Shown: positions 1-9,118 of the stretch, one piece after another | Numbering within the stretch: the stretch's first letter is position 1 | Layout of the letters: each line of letters starts with the position of its first letter | Assembly: GCA_951800675.1 (NCBI GenBank) | Contig: CATOKC010000018.1 | Span: 1-33,422, forward strand | Source of the DNA: an uncultured Oscillibacter sp. | GTDB taxonomy: Bacteria > Bacillota_A > Clostridia > Oscillospirales > Oscillospiraceae | DNA: 33,422 bases | Direction of reading: 5' to 3' | Translations under genes and position numbers: made by a program | The notes under the pieces: model-generated | Told to the model about the DNA's origin: nothing | What the model saw: only the letters and a program-made list of their open reading frames with translations | Databases searched by the model: none

Positions 1-549
1 GGAGTTTCCGCCGTTTTGGAGCGGGCCTATCGGAAAGCGGCTGAGGCCCGGCCGGACTTTGACGTCTCCACCCGTCGCCAGCTCCGTCTGCTGTCGGAGC
101 TGGAGCGGGAAAACTGCCACTCCATGGACCGGGCGGCGGATACGTTTGCCGTGCTGTTGCAAGGAGCTGCCCAGGCGGTGGACGAGCCGGTGCGGCGGCG
201 GGTGCTGGAGCAGCTTTTCTATCACCTGGGCCGTTGGGTCTATCTGGTGGACGCGGCGGACGATTTGCGGAAGGACGCCGCTTCCGGGAATTACAATCCG
301 GTGGCTCTGCGCTATGGGCTGACGAACGGCGTCTGGACAGAGGAAGCCCGGGAGAGCTTTGCCGCTACTCTGGACCATTCTATTCATATGATGGCTACCG
401 CTTTTGAGCTGTGGGACTTCGGCGTCTGGACGCCGGTTTTGGAAACCACCCTATACACCGGCTTTTTCCGCGTGGGAAAGGCGGTTCTGGAGGGGACCTT
501 CCGCGGAGGCGGAGGAAACAAGAGAGAAGCACAGGAGAAAAACACATGA
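1..549 (+). CDS. DUF5685 family protein (5' end outside window)
   Basis: The frame is open from base 1, so the N-terminus lies upstream of the window; about 182 residues are visible. I recognise the C-terminal half of the DUF5685 family: helical, with the family-type stretches YHLGRWVYLVDAADDL and AFELWDFGVWTPVLE and a Gly-rich tail. The function of the family is unknown; members often sit directly upstream of a J-domain gene, as here. The stop overlaps the ATG of the next gene (ATGA), which suggests translational coupling. There is no signal peptide or catalytic motif in the visible part. The family call is from memory of the pattern, not from a search. Confidence 0.75.
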   Translation, partial: GVSAVLERAYRKAAEARPDFDVSTRRQLRLLSELERENCHSMDRAADTFAVLLQGAAQAVDEPVRRRVLEQLFYHLGRWVYLVDAADDLRKDAASGNYNPVALRYGLTNGVWTEEARESFAATLDHSIHMMATAFELWDFGVWTPVLETTLYTGFFRVGKAVLEGTFRGGGGNKREAQEKNT

Positions 550-1154
550 ACGATCCCTATCAGGTACTTGGTATTTCGGAGAGCGCCACCGACGAGGAGG
601 TCAAACGGGCCTATCGGGAGCTGGCGAGAAAATACCACCCGGACAACTATCATGACAATCCCCTGGCCGACCTGGCCCAGGAGAAAATGAAGGACATCAA
701 CGCCGCTTACGAGGAAATCAACAAACGGCGCGGCGGCGGTGGGGGAAGGGCTGGCGGTCCCGGGTCTTCCTATGCCGGGGGCTGGCAGCAGTCTTACGGT
801 TCCGGTGGTTCTTCCGTTCTCCAACAGGTCCGGGCCGCCATTCAGGCGGGCGATATCGCCCGGGCGGAAGCGCTTTTAAACAACGTCAGCGACCACGGCG
901 CGGAGTGGAACTTCCTTAAAGGCGCGGTGTGCTACCGCCGGGGCTGGATGGACGAGGCATTGCGGTATTATGAGACCGCCTGTCAGATAGAGCCTAATAA
1001 CCTGGAGTACCGGCGGGCGTTGAATCTGATGCAAAACGGAAATGTTTACCGCCCCGGGGGAGAGCCCTTCGGGACCCTGTGCGCCGGGAATCCCTGTTTG
1101 ACCCTGTGCTGCGCCTATACTCTGTGCAACGGTGGATACTGTTGCTTTATCTGA
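546..1154 (+). CDS. J-domain (DnaJ-like) co-chaperone with TPR-like region
   Basis: A 202-aa protein. Residues 1-65 form a J domain with the diagnostic HPD motif in KYHPDN, which in this family stimulates the ATPase of an Hsp70. A Gly/Ser-rich linker follows (about 60-85), then a helical repeat region of TPR type (about 90-165) containing WMDEALRYYETACQIEPNN. The C-terminus is unusually Cys-rich (eight Cys in about the last 25 residues), perhaps metal binding. It lacks the zinc and substrate domains of true DnaJ, so it is a specialised J-protein and not dnaJ. The ATG is chosen because it overlaps the previous stop and begins directly with the J domain; longer upstream readings in this frame are shadow. 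Confidence 0.85.
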   Translation: MNDPYQVLGISESATDEEVKRAYRELARKYHPDNYHDNPLADLAQEKMKDINAAYEEINKRRGGGGGRAGGPGSSYAGGWQQSYGSGGSSVLQQVRAAIQAGDIARAEALLNNVSDHGAEWNFLKGAVCYRRGWMDEALRYYETACQIEPNNLEYRRALNLMQNGNVYRPGGEPFGTLCAGNPCLTLCCAYTLCNGGYCCFI

Positions 1155-1173
1155 ATTATAAGGGGAGACCATC

Positions 1174-2055
1174 ATGATCAAAAGCATGACCGGCTATGGC
1201 CGGGCCAGAGAGACGCGAAACAGTCGGGATATCACCGTGGAGGTCCGAGCGGTCAACAACCGCTACCTGGACTGCACGGTGAAAATGCCCCGACTGTATA
1301 TCTTTGCTGAGGATGCGCTGAAAGCGCGGGTCCAGAAGGCGGTCTCCCGAGGAAAGGTGGACGTGTTTGTCACTGTGGACGCCTCCGCTGCCGACGTGAC
1401 CAAGGTGGCCGTCAATCGGGAGCTGGCGGGCCAGTACGTCGCCGCTTTGAATGAGCTGGCGGAGGTCTGTGGTTCTACGTCCTACAATGTGACGCCGGAG
1501 GTGCTGGCCCGGTTTCCGGACGTACTCTCCGTCACCAAGGCGGACGAGGACCTGGAGGCCGTCAGCGCCGACCTCTGCGCCGTGCTGGACACGGCCCTGG
1601 CCGCCTTCAACGAGATGCGGGGCGTGGAGGGGGCCCGGCTGGCGGAGGACATTGGAAACCGGCTTACCACCATTGAAAGCTGCACCGCCCAGGTGGAGGC
1701 CCGCTCCCCGGAGACCGTGGCGGAGTACCACTCCAAGCTTACCGCCCGGATGCAGGAGGCTCTGCAAAGCGTAACCATCGATCCCCAGCGCATCCTCACC
1801 GAGGCGGCCATCTACGCCGACAAGGTGGCGGTGGACGAGGAAACCGTCCGCCTGCGGAGCCATGTGGCCCAGTTGCGGACCATGCTGGAGGCCACGGAGC
1901 CCATGGGACGGAAAATGGACTTCCTCATCCAAGAGGTCAATCGGGAGTCCAATACCATCGGGTCCAAATGCGGCGACGTATCCATCGCCCAGGTCGTGGT
2001 GAACATGAAGGCCGAGGTGGAGAAGATGCGTGAACAGGTGCAGAATGTGGAGTAA
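1174..2055 (+). CDS. YicC/YloC family endoribonuclease
   Basis: A 293-aa protein with the YicC-type N-terminus (MIKSMTGYGRA) and the conserved C-terminal region with GRKMDFLIQEVNRESNTIGSK. YicC-family proteins are reported endoribonucleases linked to small-RNA turnover; YloC is the Bacillus counterpart. An AGGGGAG ribosome-binding site lies 7 bases before the ATG. Its position just upstream of remA and gmk matches the yloC-remA-gmk-rpoZ order of Bacillus and Clostridia, which strongly supports the call. The length is normal for the family (about 290 aa). Confidence 0.93.
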   Translation: MIKSMTGYGRARETRNSRDITVEVRAVNNRYLDCTVKMPRLYIFAEDALKARVQKAVSRGKVDVFVTVDASAADVTKVAVNRELAGQYVAALNELAEVCGSTSYNVTPEVLARFPDVLSVTKADEDLEAVSADLCAVLDTALAAFNEMRGVEGARLAEDIGNRLTTIESCTAQVEARSPETVAEYHSKLTARMQEALQSVTIDPQRILTEAAIYADKVAVDEETVRLRSHVAQLRTMLEATEPMGRKMDFLIQEVNRESNTIGSKCGDVSIAQVVVNMKAEVEKMREQVQNVE

Positions 2056-2058
2056 GGC

Positions 2059-2298
2059 ATGGAGTTTATTAACATCGGTTTTGGAAGCATGGTTTCCCGG
2101 GAGCGGGTGGTGGCCATTGTGGGTCCCGACTCCGCCCCTATCCGCCGTATGACCCAGGAGAGCCGGGAGCGGGGAATGCTCATTGACGCCACCTATGGGA
2201 GAAAAACCGCGTCCATCTTCATCATGGACAGCGACCATGTGATTTTATCGGCCCTGCCGCCGGAAAAATTCGGCGCGGGGGAAGAGGAGGAAGTATGA
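2059..2298 (+). CDS. remA: RemA-like extracellular matrix/DNA-binding regulator (DUF370)
   Basis: A 79-aa protein beginning [21 protein letters not shown], with the conserved SAPIRRM and [12 protein letters not shown] segments of the DUF370/RemA family. In Bacillus subtilis RemA is a DNA-binding activator of matrix genes and forms rings; the role here is inferred from homology. The ATG lies 3 bases after the yicC stop, and the 3' end overlaps gmk by 4 bases (ATGA), so the three are almost certainly cotranscribed. The C-terminus ends in an acidic Glu tail. Confidence 0.93.
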   Translation: MEFINIGFGSMVSRERVVAIVGPDSAPIRRMTQESRERGMLIDATYGRKTASIFIMDSDHVILSALPPEKFGAGEEEEV

Positions 2299-2891
2299 AA
2301 AAGGGAAAGACGTTTATCGTGTCCGGTCCCTCCGGCGTGGGGAAGGGCAGCGTATTAAAGGTATTGCTGGAGAAGCGGAAGGACGTGTACGTCTCCGTCT
2401 CCGCCACCACCCGTCCGCCTCGGACCGGGGAGGAAAACGGCGTTCACTACCACTTCTTGGATGTGGACACCTTCCATGAATGGATGGCGCAGGACGCCTT
2501 TTTGGAGTACGCCGAGTATGTGGGCAACTTCTACGGCACGCCCAAGCGCTTTGTGGACGAAGCCATGGAGGCGGGCCGGGACGTAATTTTGGAAATTGAC
2601 GTTCAGGGTGCCTTGCAAATTGCCCACAAGCGGCCGGAGGCCGTTTTGATCTTCATAGCTCCCCCCAGCTGGGAGGAGCTGGCCCGCCGCCTGACCCTCC
2701 GGGGAACCGACAGCCCAGAAAAAATCGAAAAGCGACTGCTACGGGCCAAGGTGGAGTGCCGGACCGCCGGAGCCTACCACTATTTTGTCATTAACGACAC
2801 CATCGAAAACGCCGCCATGGAGCTGGACGCCATTATGACGGCGGAACACTGCCGTTCCATGGAGCGTATGGAAATCATCAGCGGAAGCTGA
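2295..2891 (+). CDS. gmk: Guanylate kinase
   Basis: A 198-aa protein that phosphorylates GMP to GDP with ATP, feeding GTP and (p)ppGpp pools. The P-loop GPSGVGKG is at residues 11-18. The GMP-binding region follows with [17 protein letters not shown] and the later [13 protein letters not shown], and the lid helix region contains [17 protein letters not shown]. Length and motif order are typical. A strong GAGGAGGAAG site overlaps the end of remA just before the ATG. Adjacency to rpoZ is the widely conserved arrangement. Confidence 0.97.
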   Translation: MKKGKTFIVSGPSGVGKGSVLKVLLEKRKDVYVSVSATTRPPRTGEENGVHYHFLDVDTFHEWMAQDAFLEYAEYVGNFYGTPKRFVDEAMEAGRDVILEIDVQGALQIAHKRPEAVLIFIAPPSWEELARRLTLRGTDSPEKIEKRLLRAKVECRTAGAYHYFVINDTIENAAMELDAIMTAEHCRSMERMEIISGS

Positions 2892-2938
2892 TGGCCATAG
2901 ATTGAAGTCAGAGAAGTTTGAAAGGAAGTCGATTTACC

Positions 2939-3154
2939 ATGATGCTGTATCCCGCCATGAGCAAGCTCAATTCCTATATTCCCAACCGCTATATGCTGGT
3001 GAACGTGGTGGCCCGCCGAGCCCGCCAGATTGCCGAGGAGGCCGAGGCCAACGGCGAGCACCTGGACGAGAAGCCCGTAACCCTGGCCATTCACGAGGTA
3101 GCCGACGGCAAGCTTACCGCCGCTGGGGAGGACGTTGCCTCCGAAGAGGCGTAA
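2939..3154 (+). CDS. rpoZ: RNA polymerase omega subunit
   Basis: A 71-aa protein starting MMLYPAMSKLNS. It carries the omega signature NRYMLVNVVARRARQIAEEAE, which helps assemble and stabilise the beta' subunit. The ATG at 2939 is preferred over the in-frame TTG at 2918 because an AAAGGAAG ribosome-binding site (2921-2928) lies at good spacing; a second ATG follows immediately. The C-terminal tail is acidic. It sits between gmk and priA as in other Firmicutes. Confidence 0.93.
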   Translation: MMLYPAMSKLNSYIPNRYMLVNVVARRARQIAEEAEANGEHLDEKPVTLAIHEVADGKLTAAGEDVASEEA

Positions 3155-3163
3155 CGCCCCGGA

Positions 3164-5608
3164 ATGGAGACCGGTTCCATCGTAAAAGTGGCGGTCAGCG
3201 CCGCGCCCTATCACATTGACAAGCCCTATGACTACTTGGTCCCGGCAGAGCTGGAAGAACTGGCGCTTCCCGGCGTCCGGGTAACCGTGCCCTTTGGGCG
3301 GGGAAACCGACTGTCGGAGGGCATGATCCTGGCCCGGGGCGAGGGTAAGAAGGCTCGGGGGCTGAAAGCTCTTTCCGCCGTTCTGGACCGGGAGCCGGTG
3401 CTGGACAGCGACGGGCTGGCCCTGGCTCTCTGGATGCGGCAGCGGTATTTCTGCACCATGCCCGAGGCGGTGCGGACCATTCTGCCCGCCGGGCTGTGGT
3501 ACCGCCTCCAGGAGATCTGGCGGCTTCAGGCCGAGCTGGACCCCGAGACGGCCCGGTCCGCCGCCGGGGGCATCCGCCATGGAATCGAGGTCCTGGAGAC
3601 GCTGGAGTCCTCCGGCGGCTCTGCCGGGCTGGAGGTTTTGCGGGATGCCCATGGCGACGGTGCCCTTCTGGCCCTCCGGGCTCTGGAAAAGGCGGGCGTC
3701 GTCTGGCACGAGACGGCGGTGAAGCAGAAGGTGGGGGACAAAACCCGGCGGATGGCGGAGTTGGCCCTCAGCGCTGAGGAGGCCCTGGCCCTGACGGAGG
3801 CAAAGCGGCGTTCCTCTCCCGCCCGTTACGAGGTGGTGAAGCTGTTGGCCGCCAACGGGCGGACTGCCTGCGCGGATATTACCTACTTCACCGGCGCTTC
3901 CACCAGGATGCTCCGGGGGATGGAAAAGGCGGGATTGCTGGCCTTTTCCGAGATGGAAGAACTGCGGCTCTCCCTGCCGGAAAGCATAGAGCCGGGGCCG
4001 CCCATTGTGCTGAACGAGGAACAGCAAACGGCGTTTGACGGGCTTTGGAAATTAGCGGAGGCGGGTCGGGCCTCCGGTGCGCTGCTCCAGGGCGTGACGG
4101 GCAGCGGAAAAACCCAGGTCTATTTGCGGCTAGTCCAGGAGATACTGTCCAAAGGAAGAACCGCCATTGTCCTGGTGCCGGAAATTGTGTTAACTCCCCA
4201 GATGATGGGGAAATTCTCCTCCTATTTTGGGGAGGATGTGGCGATGCTCCACAGCGGCCTCCGCATGACGGAGCGCTACGACCAGTGGAAGCGCATCCGC
4301 CGGGGAGAGGTCAAGGTGGTGCTGGGCACCCGTTCCGCCATTTTTGCCCCCCTGCGAAATCTTGGTATCATCATCCTGGATGAGGAGCAAGAAGGTAGCT
4401 ATCTTTCGGAAAATCCGCCCCGGTATCACACCCGGGACGTGGCTAAATACCTCTGTGCCCGGGATAAGGCCCTGCTGGTCCTGGGCTCCGCCACGCCCTC
4501 TGTGGAAACGGCCTGGGCGGCGGAGGAAGGACGGTACCATAAAGCGACGCTTCGCCGCCGGTACAACGAACAGAATCTGCCTCAGGTTCTCATCGCCGAT
4601 CTTCGTCAGGAGATCAAGGCCGGGAATTCCGGCCTCATCGGGGCGGACCTCCGGCGGGAGCTGGAACAAAACCTGGAAAGAGGAGAGCAGAGCATCCTCT
4701 TTTTAAACCGCCGGGGCAGCAGTCGGATGTTGCTTTGCGGGGAGTGTGGCCACGTGCCGGAGTGTCCCCGGTGCAGCGCCCCGCTAACCTATCACTCCGC
4801 CAATGGGCGGCTGATGTGCCACCACTGCGGTCACTCCCAGCGAAGTTTCGAGGCTTGTCCGGCTTGCGGCGGCATCATGAAGCGGGTAGGAGCGGGCACC
4901 CAGAAAGTAGAGGAGGAGCTAACGGCTCTGTTTCCCGGTGTGAAGTTGCTGCGGATGGACGCGGACACCACGGCGGAAGGTCATGAAAAGCTGCTGCGGC
5001 GCTTTGAGAAGGAGCACATTCCGATCCTACTGGGTACGCAGATGGTGGCCAAGGGGCTGGATTTTGAGAACGTGACCCTAGTGGGGGTCCTGGCCGCCGA
5101 TCTCTCGCTGTATTTGGAGAATTACCGGGCGGCGGAACGGACCTTCAGCCTCTTGACCCAGGTAGTGGGCCGGGCAGGCCGGGGTGGCAAATCCGGCCGG
5201 GCCATCATTCAGACCTACACGCCGGGGAACGACGTGATACAATGCGCCGCCCGGCAGGACTATGCGCGATTTTATGAGAGCGAAATCCGTATGCGCCGGC
5301 TCCGCCGCCTGCCGCCCTTCGCGGACCTGTTCACCCTCACTGTCTCCGGGGCGGAGGAGGGGGCGGTGCTTCGGGCGGCCATCGGTGTGCGGGACGCATT
5401 GCGGGGACACTTCGGGGACAGCGAGGTTTTAGGCCCCGCTCCGGCCCCGGTTTTAAAGGTAAACAACCGCTATCGCTACCGAATTCTTCTGGTAGGGAAA
5501 AATAACAAAGAGACCCGGGAGGAAATCGGCGGGCTGCTGCGGGCCTTCGCCGGAAATGGAGCGAACCGGGGATTTAATCTATTCGCGGAGTGCAACGCCG
5601 CGGAGTAG
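3164..5608 (+). CDS. priA: Primosomal protein N' (replication-restart helicase PriA)
   Basis: An 814-aa superfamily-2 DNA helicase that recognises stalled forks and reloads the replisome. The N-terminal 3'-end-binding domain begins with VKVAVSAAPYHIDKPYDYLVP. Walker A GVTGSGKT lies near residue 310 and the Walker B/DEEQ box (ILDEEQEGSY) near 405. The PriA-specific zinc insertion with four CxxC-type pairs (CGECGHVPECPRC, CHHCGH, CPACGG) lies at about 524-572. The helicase C-terminal motif with QVVGRAGRGGKSGRA follows. The ATG is 9 bases after the rpoZ stop. Length is usual for Firmicutes PriA. Confidence 0.97.
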   Translation: METGSIVKVAVSAAPYHIDKPYDYLVPAELEELALPGVRVTVPFGRGNRLSEGMILARGEGKKARGLKALSAVLDREPVLDSDGLALALWMRQRYFCTMPEAVRTILPAGLWYRLQEIWRLQAELDPETARSAAGGIRHGIEVLETLESSGGSAGLEVLRDAHGDGALLALRALEKAGVVWHETAVKQKVGDKTRRMAELALSAEEALALTEAKRRSSPARYEVVKLLAANGRTACADITYFTGASTRMLRGMEKAGLLAFSEMEELRLSLPESIEPGPPIVLNEEQQTAFDGLWKLAEAGRASGALLQGVTGSGKTQVYLRLVQEILSKGRTAIVLVPEIVLTPQMMGKFSSYFGEDVAMLHSGLRMTERYDQWKRIRRGEVKVVLGTRSAIFAPLRNLGIIILDEEQEGSYLSENPPRYHTRDVAKYLCARDKALLVLGSATPSVETAWAAEEGRYHKATLRRRYNEQNLPQVLIADLRQEIKAGNSGLIGADLRRELEQNLERGEQSILFLNRRGSSRMLLCGECGHVPECPRCSAPLTYHSANGRLMCHHCGHSQRSFEACPACGGIMKRVGAGTQKVEEELTALFPGVKLLRMDADTTAEGHEKLLRRFEKEHIPILLGTQMVAKGLDFENVTLVGVLAADLSLYLENYRAAERTFSLLTQVVGRAGRGGKSGRAIIQTYTPGNDVIQCAARQDYARFYESEIRMRRLRRLPPFADLFTLTVSGAEEGAVLRAAIGVRDALRGHFGDSEVLGPAPAPVLKVNNRYRYRILLVGKNNKETREEIGGLLRAFAGNGANRGFNLFAECNAAE

Positions 5609-5620
5609 GAGGTTCAAGGA

Positions 5621-6121
5621 ATGGCATTGCGCAAAATCGTGGTACAGGGTGAGGACTGCTTAAATAAGGTCTGCCGCCCGGTGACGGATTTCAACCGTCG
5701 TCTGCACGCGCTGATGGACGACTTGCTGGATACCCTTTCCGAGGCGGGAGGTGCGGGATTGGCGGCTCCCCAGGTGGGCATTCTCCGCCGGGCCTGTGTG
5801 GTGATGGATGATGACACGGAGGAGTATATCGAGCTGATCAATCCCGCCATTGTCGCCCAGAGTGGAGAGCAAACCGGCCCGGAGGGCTGCCTCAGCGTTC
5901 CCGGAAAGTGGGGGCTGGTGACCCGGCCCAGCTATGTCCGCGTTCGAGCCCAGGACCGGGATGGAAATTGGTTTGAGGTAGAAGGTGAGGGATTGACAGC
6001 CCGCTGCTTCTGCCATGAGCTGGAGCACCTGGACGGCCACCTGTATACGGAGCACATTGAACGCTTCCTGACGGACGAGGAAGTGGAGGAGTATTTCAAT
6101 CAGGAAGAGGGGGCGGGCTGA
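5621..6121 (+). CDS. def: Peptide deformylase
   Basis: A 166-aa metallohydrolase that removes the N-formyl group from nascent proteins. All three family motifs are present: GAGLAAPQVG (44-53), EGCLS (88-92, metal-ligand Cys90) and HELEH (132-136, two His ligands and the catalytic Glu). An AGGAGG site precedes the ATG. The stop shares one base with the ATG of fmt (TGATG), the classic def-fmt coupling of the enzymes that remove and add formyl groups. Confidence 0.97.
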   Translation: MALRKIVVQGEDCLNKVCRPVTDFNRRLHALMDDLLDTLSEAGGAGLAAPQVGILRRACVVMDDDTEEYIELINPAIVAQSGEQTGPEGCLSVPGKWGLVTRPSYVRVRAQDRDGNWFEVEGEGLTARCFCHELEHLDGHLYTEHIERFLTDEEVEEYFNQEEGAG

Positions 6122-7041
6122 TGCGCGTTCTTTTCATGGGCACGCCGGACTTCGCCGTGTCCTCCCTTCGACGCCTAGTGGAGGACGGACACGAGATTTG
6201 CGGCGTTCTGACCCAGCCGGACAAACCGAAAAACCGGGGACATAAGCTTGCGCCAACGCCTGTAAAGGAATATGCCACCACAAAGAATTTGGCGGTTTAC
6301 CAACCTGCAACCCTGCGGAATTCCGAGAGCTTGGAGTTGGTGCGCTCCCTGAAACCGGAGCTGATTGTGGTGGCGGCTTATGGAAAGCTGCTGCCGGAGG
6401 ACATTTTGAACGTGCCGCCCCTGGGCTCCATCAACGTCCACTCGTCCCTGCTGCCCAAGTACCGGGGGGCGGCGCCCATCAACTGGGCGGTGCTGAACGG
6501 GGAGGCGGAGACCGGCGTCTCCATCATGTATATGGCCAAGGAGTTGGACGCGGGGGACGTCATCCTGCAAAAGTCCACCTCCATCGGCGAGACGGAGGAC
6601 GCCCAGACGCTTACCCAGCGCCTGGCGGAGCTAGGGGCGGAGGCCCTTTCGGAGACCGTCAAAGCTCTTGCGGATGGGACTGCCGCGCGTATTCCCCAGA
6701 ACCACGAAAAACACACCTACGCCCCCATGCTGGGGAAGGAGCTGTCCCCTGTGGACTGGACCCGCTCCGCCCATGAAATCAGCTGTCAGGTCCGGGGCCT
6801 GATTCCCTGGCCCTGCGCGGCGACGGACGTCATCAGCGGCGAGGAGATGAAGCTCTACGCCGTGCGGGAAACCGGAGAGAAAACTTCGGCCCGCCCCGGC
6901 ACGGTGACGGCGGCGGGGAAGCAGGGGATCGACCTCGCCTGCGGCGACGGAAAGATCCTCCGGGTGACGGAGCTCCAGGCCAAAGGCGGCAAGCGCATGT
7001 CCGCCGGGGCTTATTTATTGGGACATCCCATTCAACGCTAA
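6121..7041 (+). CDS. fmt: Methionyl-tRNA formyltransferase
   Basis: A 306-aa enzyme that formylates initiator Met-tRNA from 10-formyl-THF. It opens with MRVLFMGTPDFAVSSL and contains the formyltransferase signature around SLLPKYRGAAPINWAVLNGE with the catalytic Asn/His/Asp set (NVHSSLLP and LDAGDVI). The C-terminal OB-type domain begins at about residue 205. Length is normal. It starts one base inside def and is followed closely by a membrane peptidase gene. Confidence 0.97.
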   Translation: MRVLFMGTPDFAVSSLRRLVEDGHEICGVLTQPDKPKNRGHKLAPTPVKEYATTKNLAVYQPATLRNSESLELVRSLKPELIVVAAYGKLLPEDILNVPPLGSINVHSSLLPKYRGAAPINWAVLNGEAETGVSIMYMAKELDAGDVILQKSTSIGETEDAQTLTQRLAELGAEALSETVKALADGTAARIPQNHEKHTYAPMLGKELSPVDWTRSAHEISCQVRGLIPWPCAATDVISGEEMKLYAVRETGEKTSARPGTVTAAGKQGIDLACGDGKILRVTELQAKGGKRMSAGAYLLGHPIQR

Positions 7042-7056
7042 AATTCGAGGGTGCTT

Positions 7057-7803
7057 ATGCCTTATTATTATGGTGGCTATGGAAATTTCCTTGCCAACAA
7101 CATCTATTTCCTTCTGCTGATCCCAGTGATGATCCTGTCCCTCTGGGCCCAGGTCCAGGTCAGCGGCAACTTCGATAAGTACAGCCGGGTCTCCAACCGC
7201 CGCCGCCTCACCGGCGCCCAGGCGGCGGAGGCGGTGCTCCGGGCTAACGGGGTTTACGATGTAACCATCACCTCCACCTGGGGCAAGCTGACGGACCACT
7301 ACGATCCCCGGGACAATACCATCTATCTCTCCCAAGCCGTCTACTCCACCGCCACCGTGGCGGCGGTGGGTGTGGCGGCCCACGAGGCGGGCCACGCCGT
7401 CCAGTACGCCGTGGGCTACGCTCCGGTTCGTCTGCGAAGCGCCATTGTGCCTGTGACGAATCTGGGCTCCCGCTGTTCCATGATTCTGCTGCTCATCGGG
7501 CTGCTGTTCTACAGCCAAAGCCTGTTTTTGGTGGGAATCCTGCTGTTTTCCCTGACGACGTTTTTCCAGCTGGTGACCCTGCCGGTGGAGTTCAACGCCT
7601 CCCGCCGGGCTTTGGAGACCATTGAGGGCCGGAATTTGCTGGACCATGAGGAGCTGACCGGGGCCCGGAAGGTCCTCCGGGCGGCGGCGCTGACCTATGT
7701 GGCGGCGTTGCTGATGTCCGCATTGCAGCTGCTGCGGTATGTGCTCATCTTCCTGGGCCGGAACGGCGGGCGTGACGGCCGCCGGGGCGGAGGCCGGGGA
7801 TGA
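7057..7803 (+). CDS. YugP-like neutral zinc metallopeptidase, membrane protein
   Basis: About 248 aa with an N-terminal tyrosine-rich start and a first TM helix (about residues 10-30), then the zinc site HEAGH within VAAHEAGHAVQYAVGYAPV. Two more hydrophobic helices (about 135-175) and a C-terminal TM segment (about 208-230) follow, ending in an Arg/Gly tail. This is the peptidase family of B. subtilis YugP; substrates are not known to me. The ATG at 7057 has GAGGG just upstream; an in-frame GTG at 7051 is an alternative start. The stop overlaps rsmB by 4 bases. Confidence 0.85.
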   Translation: MPYYYGGYGNFLANNIYFLLLIPVMILSLWAQVQVSGNFDKYSRVSNRRRLTGAQAAEAVLRANGVYDVTITSTWGKLTDHYDPRDNTIYLSQAVYSTATVAAVGVAAHEAGHAVQYAVGYAPVRLRSAIVPVTNLGSRCSMILLLIGLLFYSQSLFLVGILLFSLTTFFQLVTLPVEFNASRRALETIEGRNLLDHEELTGARKVLRAAALTYVAALLMSALQLLRYVLIFLGRNGGRDGRRGGGRG

Positions 7804-9110
7804 GCGCCCGTGGGGAAGCGCTGGCCGTCCTGACCGCCTGCCGCGTGCGGGGGGCCTGGGCGGATGCGGCGCTGGGATCGCATCTAAAGGGGCTTTCGCC
7901 CGCCGACGCGGGGCTGTGCGGCCGGATTGTCTACGGCGTCATCCAGAACGAGACGCTGCTGGACTTTTACCTCTCCGGCTTCTGCTCCCAGAAGCTGGAC
8001 CACCTCCAGCCGCCCCTGGCGGATATTCTGCGGATCGGGGCCTATCAGATTCTCTTTCTGGACCGGGTGCCGGACAACGCCGCCGTTCACACGTCGGTGG
8101 AGCTGGCCAAGGGCGCGGGAAGGGGAGCGGCGGCGGGCTTGGTCAACGCCGTCCTCCGGCGGCTCTGCCGGGAGAAGGAGGCTCTGCCCGCCATTCCGGA
8201 TCGGGATGAGGCCAAATACCTTTCCATCCGTTACAGCCACCCGAAATGGCTGGTGAAGCGGCTGTTGGCCTTGCTGGGCCGGGAGGGAGCGGAGGCGTTT
8301 TTAATCAACAGTAACCGCCAGCCTCCCGCCGCCGCCCAGGTTAACACCCGCCGCTGTTCCACGGAGGAAGCGGTACGTGCCTTAGAGGCCGAGGGCGTCC
8401 GGGCGGAGCCGCACCCGTGGCTTCCGGACTGTCTGCTGCTGCAAGGCACGGGGGACCTGGAGCGTCTCCAGGCGTTCCGGGACGGCATGATTTACATTCA
8501 AGACCCGGCGGCCCGGCTGGCGGTGCTGGCGGCGGGGCCCAAAGGCCGAGTACTGGACGTGTGCGCCGCCCCCGGCGGAAAATCCTTTGCCGCCGCCATT
8601 GCTATGGAGGACCGGGGAGAAATTATCTCCTGCGATCTCCACGAGAATAAGCTGAAGCGCGTCCGGGAGGGGGCGGCCCGGCTGGGCCTGACCTTCATCC
8701 GCACGGAGGCCGCCGACGGGCGGATTTTCCGGGAAGAGTGGCGGGACGGCTTTGACCTGGTACTGGTGGACGCCCCATGCTCCGGCCTGGGCATCCTCCG
8801 CAAGAAGCCGGATATCCGGCGGAAAAGGGCGGATGATCTCTTTACCCTGCCGGTGATTCAAAGTGCCATTCTGGAGAACGCCGCCTGTTACGTCCGCCCC
8901 GGCGGAACACTGCTGTATTCCACCTGTACCATCCTGCCGGAGGAGAACGAGGAAGTGACGGACGCGTTTCTGGGCTCCAACCCGGAGTTTTCCCGGGAAA
9001 GGTTTCACCTGCCGGGACCCATTGGACAAGCTGAGGGGCAACTGACCCTCTGGCCCCACCTCCACGGCACCGACGGCTTTTACATCTGCCGCATGACGCG
9101 GCGCGTTTGA
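7800..9110 (+). CDS. rsmB: 16S rRNA (cytosine-5) methyltransferase RsmB/Sun
   Basis: A 436-aa SAM-dependent enzyme expected to methylate C967 of 16S rRNA (E. coli numbering). Residues 1-130 form the NusB-like RNA-binding domain. The SAM-binding motif DVCAAPGGKS lies near residue 250, the catalytic DAPCSGLG near 323 and the second cysteine motif YSTCTILPEENEE near 373. The start overlaps the previous gene (ATGA). It is part of the conserved fmt-rsmB-rlmN-prpC-prkC cluster. Confidence 0.95.
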   Translation: MSARGEALAVLTACRVRGAWADAALGSHLKGLSPADAGLCGRIVYGVIQNETLLDFYLSGFCSQKLDHLQPPLADILRIGAYQILFLDRVPDNAAVHTSVELAKGAGRGAAAGLVNAVLRRLCREKEALPAIPDRDEAKYLSIRYSHPKWLVKRLLALLGREGAEAFLINSNRQPPAAAQVNTRRCSTEEAVRALEAEGVRAEPHPWLPDCLLLQGTGDLERLQAFRDGMIYIQDPAARLAVLAAGPKGRVLDVCAAPGGKSFAAAIAMEDRGEIISCDLHENKLKRVREGAARLGLTFIRTEAADGRIFREEWRDGFDLVLVDAPCSGLGILRKKPDIRRKRADDLFTLPVIQSAILENAACYVRPGGTLLYSTCTILPEENEEVTDAFLGSNPEFSRERFHLPGPIGQAEGQLTLWPHLHGTDGFYICRMTRRV

Positions 9111-9118
9111 GGCGAACC

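Noticed and set aside
2780..4027. 415-aa ORF on the - strand
   Set aside because: It is antisense to priA/gmk, low complexity and without a ribosome-binding site; a shadow of high GC content.
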